A stretch of DNA of 64,000 nt from Isochrysis galbana (taxonomy: Eukaryota; Haptophyta; Isochrysidales; Isochrysidaceae): positions 8,742,001 through 8,806,000 of the forward strand of contig CM030932.1 of NCBI GenBank assembly GCA_018136815.1, in the 5' to 3' direction. Positions 1-10,190 of the stretch are shown here, piece after piece. Every line of letters begins with the position of its first letter. Positions within the stretch are counted from its first letter, which is position 1. The notes beneath the pieces are model-generated. The model saw only the letters and a list, made by a program, of their open reading frames with translations, did no database searches and was not told where the DNA came from. The position numbers were made by a program, and so were the translations under genes.

Positions 1-2067
1 GAATGAGACGCTCCGCGAGAAGCAAGGCGCCCTTTGGCGCTACAGGAAGCTGCTTCTATGGCCATCAGCAGGAGGGTTGGCGCACCAAATCACGCTTCAC
101 GAGGTGTGCTTGCGAGCGGCGGAGCGTGCGCACGAGCGGGCGACACGATGGCACTGGAACTGCACATCACTACTACCACCGTCAGCCCTACGCGAGTTCC
201 CAGAGTTGTTCCCTAGTGTTCGACCGGCTCAACCACCTGGACGGCTGCAATTGTCAAGACGAATTGCAAGCCGGCGGAGGCAATAGCGCCACTCGCATTT
301 CCAGCGAAGATCACGCACGCTTACCTAAGATACAATCGTTATCGTCCGTAATCGCTTACGTCAGCGCTTGCGCCCGCTCCTCATACTACTACTACTTGCG
401 CGTTCGGGCGTGTACGCTATGCTGCTTTATAGGGTAAGGTAACAAAGGTGAGCCCATGTGCCGTCGAATGGTCCCCGAATCAGGGTATTCATTCTTTCAA
501 ACTCCGTGTGCCATATAGCACAATAATCACTACGAATCGTAATTATTATAATACTAAACCCATCGATCGTGCGTGCAACGTCAACGTACGAGAGCGAGAG
601 GAGAACGTTGACTAATAAGTTCATAATCATTAATTGTGGGTGTGGACACACGAATATTCGCCCCATGCTTGCAGCCTTCGGATGGCAGATGGGCAGGAAT
701 GCAGGAGTATAACAGCGGGGGGAGTCGCTATAGATGGCGCGGGGCGGGAAAGGGCCGGGAGCCGGGAGCCGGGAGAGTGGGATCGTAGACGTAGAACTCT
801 TGCGTGAGAGTGAGAGTACAGTGGACAGTGGGTTCAGAGTCGCATTCGCATGCGCGACGAGGGACGAGGGAATATTGAATATTATACTACCATGATTTTT
901 AAAAGTAAGAGTCTCTTGACTCTTGAAGTTGAACAGTAGTACTGGCGGAGTAGAACGAGCAAGCAAGCGTAACTATGGCAACGTACAACGCACCGGGGCG
1001 GAAGCGAACGCACACGATATTACGATATTATAGATTATAGTTATAGTGGATAGGATGATAGAGGTTTTAGAACACAAACAAGCCTTCCATATTTTCACAT
1101 TTCAAGTACTTTCTTTAGAGTACTCCTACAGAAATTCAATCACAACAACACACACCGTTCCCAGCCGAGTACTTTTTTGTTTGCTCCCTGTTCGCAGTTG
1201 TTGTTTCCTGGTTCACAGCTCGCACACGATTGGCGAGTCTAATTCGCACCTCGGAATGAAGAGGGACGCGGGAGAAAGAAGTCTCCAGAACGTTCGCGAG
1301 AGAGAGGGGAGTGAGTCCCCGGGAGGAGGAATCCCCCGCAGATCGCAGAGAGATAGGCGCGGGAAGAGATGAAGACGACCTCGCTTCTTCTTCTCTCTCC
1401 TCCTCGTGTCCTCGTCCGCCTCCGAGGCCGGCCCCCCGCTCTTCTGATGGGGAAGTCAACTCTCTTTACGGAATATCCTTCCATCTTTCCATGAGGTGCG
1501 AGATCTTCTCTTGTGGATTCCTGTGGATACAATTAGAGTAGAGGCGCCGACGCTTATTTACTCGACGGAGGAAAATGAGGAAGGGAGAGAGTAAGGAAAG
1601 AGAGGAATAGAAGGGGCCCAGAGGGCGGTCCTACTCTCGAATCGATATGTTAAAGAGCACTGTTCTTTGTCTCTTTGTACTTCTCTCGACGACTCCTCGC
1701 TTCTTCTTCTCCGCTGCTCTCGTTTGCTTCGCGACGGGGCTCGACGGCTCGAAATCTCTCGGCGGCGGGAGGGAGAAGAAGAGAGAGGGAAGAGAGGGGG
1801 GCGTGGAGGCGCCCAGAGGGAGCGGGAGTGCCGAGGGGGGGGGGCGAGAGAGGAGAGAGGAGAGGCCCAGAGAAGAAAGAAGGAGAGTGGGACGAGAGGA
1901 GAAGAAGAGAGAAGAGGGGTCTCGGCGCCTTGTTGCCTCATCCGTTCTCTCGGAAGCGAGCCGAGTGCCCAGCCAGTCGACTCGCCGACACCCACACATC
2001 TCCACCCCTAGCTAGAGCTCGTCCCTCACGCGCAGCCGACAAGCAGAGACTAGACGAGCAACTCAGC
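1..2067. other. Intergenic region and DnaJ upstream tract
   Basis: I see no supported gene here. Open frames on the minus strand at 427-966 and on both strands at 1046-2015 have no recognisable domain, and those from 1240 on fall in purine/pyrimidine-biased sequence. From about 1375 to 2000 the strand alternates between CT-rich and GA-rich runs. Such tracts also precede the RecQ, BioD-like, 5-phosphatase and coiled-coil genes in this window. The part just upstream of 2068 is therefore the likely promoter and 5' UTR of the J-protein gene. Confidence 0.5.
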
Positions 2068-3213
2068 ATGACCAACCGCGACTTCTACTCCTTGCTCGGC
2101 GTCCAGCGCACAGCCTCCGAGGACGAGATCAAGAAGGCGTACCGGAAGAAGGCGCTGCAGTGGCACCCCGACCGCTTCGCCGCCAAGGGGGAGACCGAGC
2201 AGAAAGCGGCGGAGGCCAAGTTCAAGGAGATGGCAGAAGCGTATGAGATCCTTTCCGACAGTAACAAGCGCCAAATCTACGACCGCTACGGCGAGGCGGG
2301 CCTCAACGGCATGCCACCACCAGGCGCTGGAGGGAACGGCGCTAGCGGCGTCCCGCCGGGCTTCTTTAACTTTGGCGATGGAGCGAGCGGTATGCCCAGC
2401 AACGTGCGCTTCAGCTTCAACGGTCAGCCTGCATCGGGTGACAGCATGAGCTCGGAGCGCGCCGCCGAGATATTCGCGCAGATATTCGGAGGTGATGGCC
2501 AGATGGGCGACCTCTTTGGTAGCGTGGGCACTGGCCGCAAACGTGGTGGACGGACCGGCATGCACGGCGGCATGGGCGGCCTAGGGGGCTTTGGCGGCCT
2601 TGGCGGTCTAGGTGGATTTGGAGGCTTCGACTTCGCCGACATGGGCATTATTGGAGGCGGGAAGTCGGGAATGAACGCAGCTTCAAAGAAGCGGCAGGCA
2701 ATGGGTGCCGATCAAGGCGTCTTGCCGCCGGGCAAGAAGGTGAAGCTCAGCGGCCTCAGTGATGCCTCTCGTGAAGGTGTTGTTGGCCGGATCGAAGCCT
2801 TCGATGCGAAGCGAGGCCGTTACACGGTGCTGCTGCCGGCCTCGGGAGAGCGCATCGCAGTGAAGCGTTGCAATGTGCGTCAAATAATCGAAAATGCTGT
2901 TGTACATGGAACGAGCCAGTCTCACCTCAACGGGTGCACGCCGAGCGCCGCGGTGTACGACCCGGCTAGTGGTCGCTATCACTGCGAGGGTCTGCCGACG
3001 ACGAACGCATCGCTTGCCATCAAGCGCGAGAACCTTATCTTGCCCAATTCCACTCGTATTTCAATTGAGGGCATCCAGTCGCGACCGTCGCTCAATGGGC
3101 AGACAGGTGTCATCATGCAGGTCGATACCGATGCCGAGCGTTACCTCGTGCGCCTCGAGGATCATGAAATGGTCAAGCTCAAATTTGGAGCTGTTTCCGC
3201 TGCTGCGGCCTAA
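2068..3213 (+). CDS. DnaJ/Hsp40-family J-domain protein with tandem C-terminal beta modules
   Basis: This single-exon gene encodes 381 aa. Residues 1-70 are a J domain ([10 protein letters not shown], then WHPDRF with the HPD triad, then [20 protein letters not shown]). J domains stimulate the ATPase of Hsp70. A Gly-rich linker follows, with GGLGG/GGFGG repeats around residues 160-195. There is no CXXCXGXG zinc finger, so it is not a type I DnaJ. The C-terminus holds two related segments: [12 protein letters not shown]...GRYTVLL near 215-265, and RISIEGIQ...LNGQTGVI...RYLVRL near 330-375. They look like small KOW/Tudor-like beta barrels and replace the usual DnaJ substrate-binding domains. 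The frame stays open upstream to 1675, but through GA-rich sequence, so I chose the ATG just before the J domain. Confidence 0.85.
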   Translation: MTNRDFYSLLGVQRTASEDEIKKAYRKKALQWHPDRFAAKGETEQKAAEAKFKEMAEAYEILSDSNKRQIYDRYGEAGLNGMPPPGAGGNGASGVPPGFFNFGDGASGMPSNVRFSFNGQPASGDSMSSERAAEIFAQIFGGDGQMGDLFGSVGTGRKRGGRTGMHGGMGGLGGFGGLGGLGGFGGFDFADMGIIGGGKSGMNAASKKRQAMGADQGVLPPGKKVKLSGLSDASREGVVGRIEAFDAKRGRYTVLLPASGERIAVKRCNVRQIIENAVVHGTSQSHLNGCTPSAAVYDPASGRYHCEGLPTTNASLAIKRENLILPNSTRISIEGIQSRPSLNGQTGVIMQVDTDAERYLVRLEDHEMVKLKFGAVSAAAA

Positions 3214-3581
3214 GTACGGGTGGATTGCTTGTTTTATACTCCCTTGGCTGGCATTTCACGCCTCAAACTGTTTCTTACATCATAACTGAGCATCAATGCG
3301 CCATTGCTTGCGCACACGGCAAGCCTTTCCCCCCAACGTCGCCACCCTCAATCGCAGTGGTAGACGCGCCTAACTCTTTTGGACTTTCGTGGAATATTTG
3401 TGTGATCGTCATAGGGTAGCAATGCAGTCATTTGTCACTTGAGCTGTCTTTGGTTTGTGATGTGTTGGCGGGCGCGCGGGCGTATCACTGGACGCATGCG
3501 TGTCTGGTTCCCGCTGCTTGCTTGCCTGTACTCTCGTCTGATCCGTCTCGCTGTTGATGATTTCTCATAGTTGATCGGCAA
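3214..3581. other. 3' flank of the J-protein gene
   Basis: This non-coding stretch is the likely 3' UTR and terminator region of the J-protein gene. A retroelement head begins at 3582. I see no gene or RNA here. Confidence 0.4.
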
Positions 3582-3830
3582 CCTAATTTTATAAGTGGGG
3601 GTCAATGGGGGCCTCCCACCTCCCTCACTCCATCGCCCATCGCGGACAGTTCGGACACCCACCTGGGTGGGCCCACACAACCAACCCCAGCCCCTGCCTT
3701 CTGGCAGGGGCTGGGCGCACTCAACAACCTGACTCAGACCCCTAATGGGCGCGGGTCGCAACTCGCACTCCCACGCGCCGCAATGGGCCTGCCTTCAAGC
3801 TGACCTTGTTGCGGGTAAAGGGGGTTACGG
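3578..3830 (+). mobile_element. Short retroelement copy, R2 family
   Basis: The copy starts CAACCTAATT / TTAT / AAGTGGG (hairpin 3582-3599, one mismatch and one G-T wobble) and the start codon ATGG follows at 3605. It matches the copies at 23291 (+) and 51506 (-) for about 200 bp. Shared features include the GGGTGGGCCC box and the AACCCCAGCCCCTGCC run. The 3' boundary is not resolved. No functional protein is evident. Confidence 0.6.
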
Positions 3831-3929
3831 GTTACTCCCTCCCATTTGTACATTTCTCCCGCCGTCTAGGTTTCCCCGCGTGACTCCCTCCGCCTGTTGT
3901 CACGCTCCGGCGCCCCCTCCCTGCATCGA

Positions 3930-4296
3930 TATTTAGGTTTGTCTTCCCCCCCCCCCGCGGAAGTCTCTCCCCCTCCCTCCCTCCCTCCCCTCCCCTCCCC
4001 GTTTTCCCTCCCCGGGTATTCCCTTGTTCTCCTGGCCTCGTTTCATCCCTCTCTTTTCTCGCGTATCTCCTTCCCCCGCGCGTGTCCTTTTCCCGCGAGT
4101 GTCTTCCCTCGGTTCTGTGGCGACTCTCACGCTCAGCGCCACCGCTCGAGCGCCCCTGTGCCTCCCTGATCCGCCCGTGTGCTCAGTGCTCGTCTCGCCT
4201 GTCTTCATGTCGAGTGAGATCGGCCCATCGATCTCACCCTCGTCCACGCGTGCCTCTCCCGCCCGTGCCACTCCGTCCCCTTCGCTCCCTCCATCT
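3930..4296 (+). other. Pyrimidine-rich body before a retroelement tail
   Basis: This C/T-rich stretch runs directly into the 54-nt LINE-type tail at 4297-4350. It may be the body of a non-autonomous element that uses that tail. It shows no similarity to the reverse transcriptase that precedes the same tail at 60129. No gene is recognisable. Confidence 0.35.
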
Positions 4297-4350
4297 AGGT
4301 GTCGTTCCGTCAATTGTGGGACATCAGTCGAATTGAGCGATCAAATGTCC
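4297..4350 (+). mobile_element. LINE-type 3' terminal tail with hairpin, copy 1
   Basis: These 54 nt are identical to 60129-60182, where they end a LINE copy. The last part forms a hairpin with the 6-bp stem GGACAT...ATGTCC and a 20-nt loop, and both copies stop exactly at the end of that stem. There is no poly(A). The unrelated sequence upstream suggests a non-autonomous partner sharing the tail of the LINE. Confidence 0.7.
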
Positions 4351-5330
4351 GGGTCGAGCTGCAGTTTCTTACCGCGTCGGCGGCCAAATTCATGTTAAGC
4401 TTTCTTAATGCTGGGGTTTCTTAATTAATGGTGCACCTATACTGTAGACTAAAGACCCCCCTAGGATTGGGGTTGACGTAAGTTTTGTAAAAAATTTTGT
4501 CAAATTTGGGTGGTCAATCGAAATCGAAATTGTTGACCAAAATTTGGGGCCTTTCATTTGGAAAGAAACAAAACTTGGGGGGCCGCGCGGAGATTGGAAG
4601 ATGCGACACGCGAGGAGAGAGAGAGGCGCAGCAGGGCGCCGGCTCACGCCCCCGCCTCGTCCCCCAGCTCACGACCCATAACATCTTTCCTCCCTAGCCT
4701 GAAGGTTTGGCACGACGTGGTCCACGACGCAGTCGTCGTCGAAGGTGCGAGGGAGAGTGTTATTGGGTTATAGTAGGACAAAATATTCGAAAGCGTCAAA
4801 ATTTTGATCAAAATTTAGGTGGCCCTTACAAAACAAAACTTACGTCAAAGCCAACCATGGGAACAGGCCTCCCGAGCGGAGCGAAACAAAGGCGTTCAGC
4901 TTCTCAGCTTGAATTCGAATTATTCAAAATCTTCCTCGCCTCCGGCGAAGATTACATATCTAGGGGAGCCCCAAGCCCAAGCCACGCCCGCCGAAGAGGG
5001 GGGTCCTAGGGGACCTCGTCGCGACAGAGAACCTTGAGGAACCCAGCCATCTGCTGGCGACGTATCGAGCCCCAAGCCCAAGCCACGCCCGCCGAAAAGG
5101 GGGGTCCTAGGGGACCTCGTCGCGACAGAGAACCTTGAGGAACCCAGCCATGAGGATGGAAGTCCAGAGCCTCCTGGAGATCGCGATCCTGGGACCCTGA
5201 AAGTCCTCCGACTGTTTCCCCCCAGCCGTTCGTTTCCTCTTCTTTTTGAAAGAATGAGCACGTTTAGGTAGCGACAAGAACCTTACGTGCAGCCGGAGGG
5301 ACGACGGCCTGTACTCCTCCGTGCTGCAGA
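4351..5330. other. Intergenic region upstream of the Cys-rich membrane protein gene
   Basis: Positions 4440-4870 contain T-rich pieces around ATTTTGACCAAAATTT-like runs, repeated near 4490-4575 and 4790-4860. No gene is recognisable. A tandem duplication (4966-5151) occupies the right end and is annotated separately. Confidence 0.4.
4966..5151 (+). repeat. Two-unit tandem repeat, 85 bp units, 101 bp period
   Basis: Positions 4966-5050 and 5067-5151 are near-identical 85-bp units (one A/G difference in the GGG tract) separated by 16 bp. The repeat lies 180 bp upstream of the gene starting at 5331 and may be part of its regulatory region. It has no coding sense in any frame that I recognise. 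Confidence 0.8.
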
Positions 5331-6098
5331 ATGGCTATGAACGTCTTCACCGCGATTGGCCTGATCCTTCTCGGCGCCAAAGAGGCCGGAGCTGTGTGCA
5401 TGTGTCCGAGTGGCTACCCGGATTGCCGTTCGAACGGCTATTGTCACTACTCATACTTCTGGGACACCGACAAGTGCGGCACATCATGTACCCAAAGTTA
5501 TGACGCGGCATGTGTATGCTTGAGCACAAGCAACAGGTGTTATTCGTATCATTGTGGCACGGTGTGCTCTGACTCACCGTGTCCGCAGCCGCCTCCACCG
5601 CCAGATCAGTGTGCCGCAATTCGCGAGGAGTGTCGATCTGTCACGTGTGCAGGCCGGTCCGTCTCGATAAACACTTGCGAGATCATCTTTGGCGGCGTAT
5701 TGCGAAATTGCATCTGCCAATCCACGTACCTTCGGCCGCCACCGCCGCCTGCCACAGATCCATGCGAGGAACGTCGTGACGAATGCGAAAGTGTCACATG
5801 CGCCGGCAAGAGCGTGGTGAGCAACACTTGTCAGGCTGTTGGCGCAATTATACAATCGTCTTGCCTCTGCCAATCTACGTCGTCTGCTAACTTCTTACAG
5901 TATGAGGACAACAACAACACTGGCGTCATCGCTGGGAGTGTCGGCGGAGCACTTGTCGCCCTCGCCTTGCTCATTGGTGTTGGAATCGGTGTGTTAAAGA
6001 AAAAGAGGAAGCAAAGCAGAGTTGCTGCTGAGGCCGAGGTAAAATCGCCAGCCACAACTGTAGTGCACGATCCGGTGATGGCAATTGCAATAGAGTAA
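5331..6098 (+). CDS. Secreted/type I membrane Cys-rich protein
   Basis: This single-exon frame encodes 255 aa. Residues 1-21 form a signal peptide (MAMNVFTAIGLILLGAKEAG). A Cys-dense N-terminal domain follows (about residues 22-85), then short PPPPP linkers. Two copies of a 37-aa repeat come next, each of pattern C-x6-C-x4-C-x9-C-x11-C-x-C (core SVTCAG at about 105 and 153). After an NNNT sequence is a transmembrane helix (VIAGSVGGALVALALLIGVG), a basic stop-transfer KKKRK, and a roughly 30-aa cytosolic tail. I infer a cell-surface protein with a disulfide-bonded ectodomain, but the family is not recognised. Two in-frame ATGs (5331, 5337) are possible starts. Confidence 0.75.
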   Translation: MAMNVFTAIGLILLGAKEAGAVCMCPSGYPDCRSNGYCHYSYFWDTDKCGTSCTQSYDAACVCLSTSNRCYSYHCGTVCSDSPCPQPPPPPDQCAAIREECRSVTCAGRSVSINTCEIIFGGVLRNCICQSTYLRPPPPPATDPCEERRDECESVTCAGKSVVSNTCQAVGAIIQSSCLCQSTSSANFLQYEDNNNTGVIAGSVGGALVALALLIGVGIGVLKKKRKQSRVAAEAEVKSPATTVVHDPVMAIAIE

Positions 6099-6904
6099 AA
6101 CGTCGATGCCAAAGTGTCGGTGACCGCAAAAGCGTTCAAGAATGATGCCACTCATATGCCATTGTTTTTGGTTTCGTCTCCTAGACGAAGACGAATACAG
6201 ATATAGAGATAGTGCTCCGATAGAGCTCATATTGGCTGTCTAGCAATATACCGTTCGCCGTCTGCAGTTTCTCCATGGCAAAAACATTAACCTTAAGCAT
6301 GAAAGTGAAAGACTCTCCTCTGCACGGCGAAGAGAGCGCATGTGCGACGAGTACGTGAGGCGCCTCGGGAGATGGAAGGAAAAACCTTATAATATTCTTA
6401 TTCTTTCTTAATGCACATGCGGCCGTGGACCCACTTCTTTAACTCCTTACCGCCGGCCCGCAGCGCCAATTTTGGCGCTTCGGATTTGATCTTTTGCGGC
6501 TTGTGCGGGAGGAGGAACTGCGTGTAAGAGATAAGTGAGAGGGCACGAGCGAACAGAAGGTGGAACATATTTTCTGGGTGCGTCGCCACCTCCCCCCCCC
6601 CCCCCCCCGGCGCGCGCCGCGCGCCGCGGGACAGCGATGCCCTCACAGTTGCAGTCCGTCGCCTCGCTTCGACTCTATTACCTAAACGGAATATTTTTCG
6701 TAATACTGGAAGCGCCAATATTGGAGCTGCACTTTTTTTGCCCCTTTGCTCATCTATTCGCGTGTAGATGGCCGACTATATGGAATGTAGGCCCACCCAG
6801 CTGTGACGAAGGATGTCCTTGAGACTCCCCTGAGAGCTGGGGGGCTGGGGTTGACGCTGTAGGGAGCGGTTGAGACTTTTCGAGGCGGAAGCGCCAATTT
6901 TGGC
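6099..6904. other. Intergenic region with GCGCCAA palindromes
   Basis: This is the 3' flank of the Cys-rich gene. Three palindromic boxes built on AGCGCCAA / TTGGCGCT occur in this region and at its right edge: about 6464-6480, 6709-6733 (degenerate) and 6892-6914. A C-run lies at 6592-6608. No gene is recognisable. Confidence 0.4.
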
Positions 6905-7412
6905 GCTTCTAAGGAGTTAATGCAGGAAACTTTCTACACCCCCACTCCCCCAGCCCTTTCCCCCCCGCCATCAGGCGTCTCCCCCTGTACACTATTAGGG
7001 GGATAGGGGTAAAGGGCTTAGAGATATGGTCCGGTGATCATTTATCATTCCTCCCCTTCCCCTTCCTCCTGTGTCGCTTCCGGCTTCCGGGTGGGCGGCG
7101 GCCTCAGTCCCGACTTATCCCGTAAACAGGCGCGGTTCTTACCTATTCTTCGGTGGGCGGAGCTCTCGCTCGCGCCCACCCCCTTCTCCGCGCTCTCTCC
7201 TCCTTCTCCTGCGGCACGAGCGATGGCGCGCCTGCGGCAGGCCTCCAGCTGCCCTCTGGCGACCCCTGGAGGCTCCTGGAGGCCAGCTCAGGCTCAAAGG
7301 GCAGAGGAGGCTGGGGTTGGGCCCTGGCCTCCCCTGCCTCTCCCTCGCTGGCGCTCCTGAGCCTCTGGGGCCCCCACTCTGCACCTGTCTGCTCGATCAG
7401 GATCAGGGGGGG
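6905..7412 (-). mobile_element. R1-family non-autonomous retroelement, partial copy
   Basis: Reading on the minus strand, 7412-6905 matches the middle and 3' part of the complete R1 elements at 50177-50931 and 63186-63953. The shared parts include the Pro/Arg-biased segment, the GGACCATATCTAAGCCC box and the GGGTGTAGA box near the 3' end. The 5' head is missing, so this copy is truncated. The long open frames over it on both strands follow from high GC and are not genes. Confidence 0.75.
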
Positions 7413-8756
7413 AGGGGGAGGGAGGGCTGTGTCGGAGCGAAGCTCGTTTCCTCTTTGGAAACGAGCCGCGGAGGCGCACCGGGAGCTAGCGCGGCGCACG
7501 GTTCATCCGGGGAGCCCGGAACGGGCTCATCGGGGGAACGGGGAGGGCGAATGACGGGCATGTGAAATGGACGGGAAAGTGGCTCGGAACGCGACTCGGA
7601 GGGACCGTGAAAAATCCTCAAATTTCCTCAATTCTGAGATGGTCATTTTTTCACCCCTTATAAAAAAACACTGTTTGACCGCCCTACGAGGGGGGTGAAA
7701 TCCCAACACTGACCCAACTCTCCCTCATATTCACGTATTTCCCCGGCTTGGCCCGGGAAAATCAGGGAATGGAGAAGAGGGGAACGCAGAGAATAGAGAG
7801 AGGGGGGGGGAAACAGCGAAGGGGGGGGGGGGGGAACTGCAGAGGCAGAGGGGTGGATTTGTGGGTGTTTACATTATAAAACAGTGTGCACCGCGCGGGG
7901 CGCATCGACAAATCTCATCCTCGCGCCTCCCAAGATGAAGCCGCCGCCTCCCAAGATGAAGCCGCCGCCTCCCTGACGAATTGGAGTGGCCCATAGGGCC
8001 TGAGGGCAATGAGGAAGGGGCAAAGCCGGCGGCAGGCGCGGCGAGGGAGGCCACTTCAGAGGTGCTGACGGGCTGAAGCCCGTCAGCAGAGGAAGGCGGG
8101 GGGAGGAGGGGTTGGTCAGACAGAGCGAGAAGCAGGCCAACGCGGGCCAGGGCGTGCGATCTGTGCCCGACTCTCAAGGAGAGTCTGGGCAGTCTGGGTG
8201 AGTCCCCCCTACATGCCAAGAGGCATCGCAGGGGGGTGGATGGTTCTCGCCCCCCATGAGGGGAGTCGAGAGAGTCGGGGGGGCGCGAGGCCCCCCTCCA
8301 TGGCGACCAATCATAAGATTAGTGCATCTCCCAAGAAGAAGCCGCCGTGGCCCAGCCAGATAGCCGTGGGGGTTCTGAGCATGCTCTGCATAAAGTGACC
8401 CCGGCGCACTCATTTGGGCGAGAGGCATGATGAAATTCGGCAAGCCTGAAGACGCTCTCTCAGTAGGCAAACCCCGCACCTAAGCGCCCAACGATAAAGC
8501 GGACACGCACGCCCAGTTCTAACGTGGGCCCGCTTCCGGCACTTCTTTCAACTGCTGCGCACATACATGCGGTGCCGGCTCGTCAGATTACCATCTGAAA
8601 CCTACACTTTTGTACTTTAATGAGGGGGTCCTGCAAGTAGAACTTATACCGTCCACGTGGGGGCACTTGCCGAAAAAACAAACAAACCTGAGGTTGCACC
8701 CTCTAATTTTCGGTGGTGACGTCGCCCATCTCCATCTCGCAAAGGGGGATTATACT
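7413..8756. other. Intergenic repeats
   Basis: Positions 7610-7690 carry an R5 short repeat ending in GTTTGACCGCCCTA. Positions 7925-7970 carry a two-unit tandem repeat (CTCCCAAGATGAAGCCGCCG). The rest is G-rich unique sequence with no recognisable gene. Positions 8746-8756 (GGGATTATACT) are one arm of the target-site duplication of the element that follows. Confidence 0.5.
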
Positions 8757-9734
8757 GGGTCGAAAATGCGAAACACGATGTAGGTGGCGACCTCTTTGAG
8801 AGAGGACTTGATAGCGCTAGATTTGCGGGGAGCTGAGTCGGCTATCGTGCCATAGGTGACTCCAAACTCATGCGGGACTCCCGAGAGTACCGTTTGAAGT
8901 TTGTCGCCATAAGCGGCCTTGAATTGGTCGTGAGCATCGTCATCGACGTAGAAAATCCATGGGCCCTTTCGGCCCTTGTCCATCCCATCTGGCGTGGCAT
9001 CTAGGCCCTCTAGCCTAGAGAGAAGAAACTCCATGAACGTGGCCACATCCTCACTTTTAATGTCCTTTTTGTCTTCAGCTAGTTGCGCTAGCTGAATGAA
9101 AAAGGGTGTGTCTTCGGGTTCCTCTTCTTCATCCATTGGAGGGGGAGCGAGTTGGGTGGTGTTGGTGGGAGTCCCTTTGGGATCCGACTGTGGGTCGGCC
9201 CGCTTGCGCGACAGCTGTTGCGGTTGTTGTTGGGCTGGCTGCTTCAGAGCTTGTTGGGCTGGCTCCTTCAGTTTGCTCCCATGCGTGGCTTCTGCATACG
9301 ACTTGGGCGCATGGGTTGTTGGTTGGTTGGTGGGAGCAAAGGCTCCAAAGATTGATTGTTGTGTCAAGTGCCCGCCCCCGAGGGGTGCACTGCTGGTAGG
9401 AGTTACCACCATGGGGGTGGCAGCAATGCTGCCACCCACCATGGGGAGTCCTTGATTGGGTGGCGAGACGGTGGAGCTGGGCGGCTGAGCCAGTTGCTGG
9501 CTCTGTTGCTCTGCAGGGAACAGGGCACGGCCTGTTCCCTGCTTCTGGGGCTGGTGAGGAGGCGAGGGTGGCGGAGCCATGTCGACGTCGGTGGCTGGTG
9601 GGGCAGAGGCCTGCGAGCGCTTCGGCTCCGGCGGTTTGGGGCGGCCCCGTTGGGGCGTCGTGGCGGCGGGGGGCTGGGAGAGGGGAGCGGTCGGCGCGCG
9701 CTCCATCGCTAAATAAAACTATAACAATAGTTTC
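8757..9734 (-). mobile_element. Head-hairpin retroelement A with ORF1-like frame
   Basis: The insertion is flanked by an 11-bp target-site duplication, GGGATTATACT, at 8746-8756 and 9735-9745. On the minus strand it starts with a hairpin (AAACTAT / TGTT / ATAGTTT, 9733-9716), and ATGG follows at 9706. The frame 9706-8750 encodes 318 aa (MERAPTAPLSQPP...). It has a Pro/Gln-rich half, then an acidic segment EEEEPEDTPFF, then a possibly folded end (GPWIFYVDDDAHDQFKAAYG). The stop codon lies inside the target duplication, so the frame is truncated by the insertion boundary. It resembles the N-terminal part of a LINE ORF1. The reverse transcriptase is absent. Confidence 0.75.
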
Positions 9735-9745
9735 GGGATTATACT

Positions 9746-10190
9746 CGTTGATAGTATGGGATTATACTCGTAGAGGCCGGCGCCGCGTCCCAAGCTTGCA
9801 GACCACTTATAAAGAGGGCCCACACTTTTGAGCAACTCAAGCATCCACCCAAGCACTTGCAACTTGCAATACAATTTGGACAAGTATTGCGTATTGCCCC
9901 ATGCTCGCTATCCCGATTGGCCTTGCAACGCCCTAATTAATGTGTTCTTGCATCGGTAGCAATCCCAATCCAAGTTTGGGAACTTCCCCGTTGGAACCGG
10001 TTCTCAACACATGGGGGGGGGGGGGGGGGGCATTCGATGGCACGGGCGCTGCCTTGCAGCGGTGGCCCCATAGCCCACGATGCATCCAACTCAGAGAGCA
10101 CACCGAGAAACTTTTTGTGTGAGTTCCCCACGTAACCGCACTTCCCACGCCCCTCTGTATTTGAGCCGCTCCCGCGCCTTTCTCACGCAA
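9746..10190. other. Spacer between retroelement A and the RecQ gene
   Basis: A second GGGATTATACT lies at 9758-9768, so the target site already contained a short direct repeat. A G-run sits at 10013-10029. The rest is the 3' flank of the RecQ gene. No gene is seen. Confidence 0.4.

Noticed and set aside
427..966. 179-aa minus-strand frame
   Set aside because: No domain, no natural hydrophobic pattern and no homology to other parts of the window.
2050..2565. 171-aa antisense frame in the J-protein gene
   Set aside because: A shadow frame of the high-GC third codon positions in the real gene.
7071..7565. 164-aa plus-strand frame
   Set aside because: Antisense to a truncated R1 copy; no domain.
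9790..9815. Another hairpin head (minus strand CTCTTTATAAGTGG)
   Set aside because: It resembles R2 heads, but the arms do not pair and no ATGG follows at the right distance.
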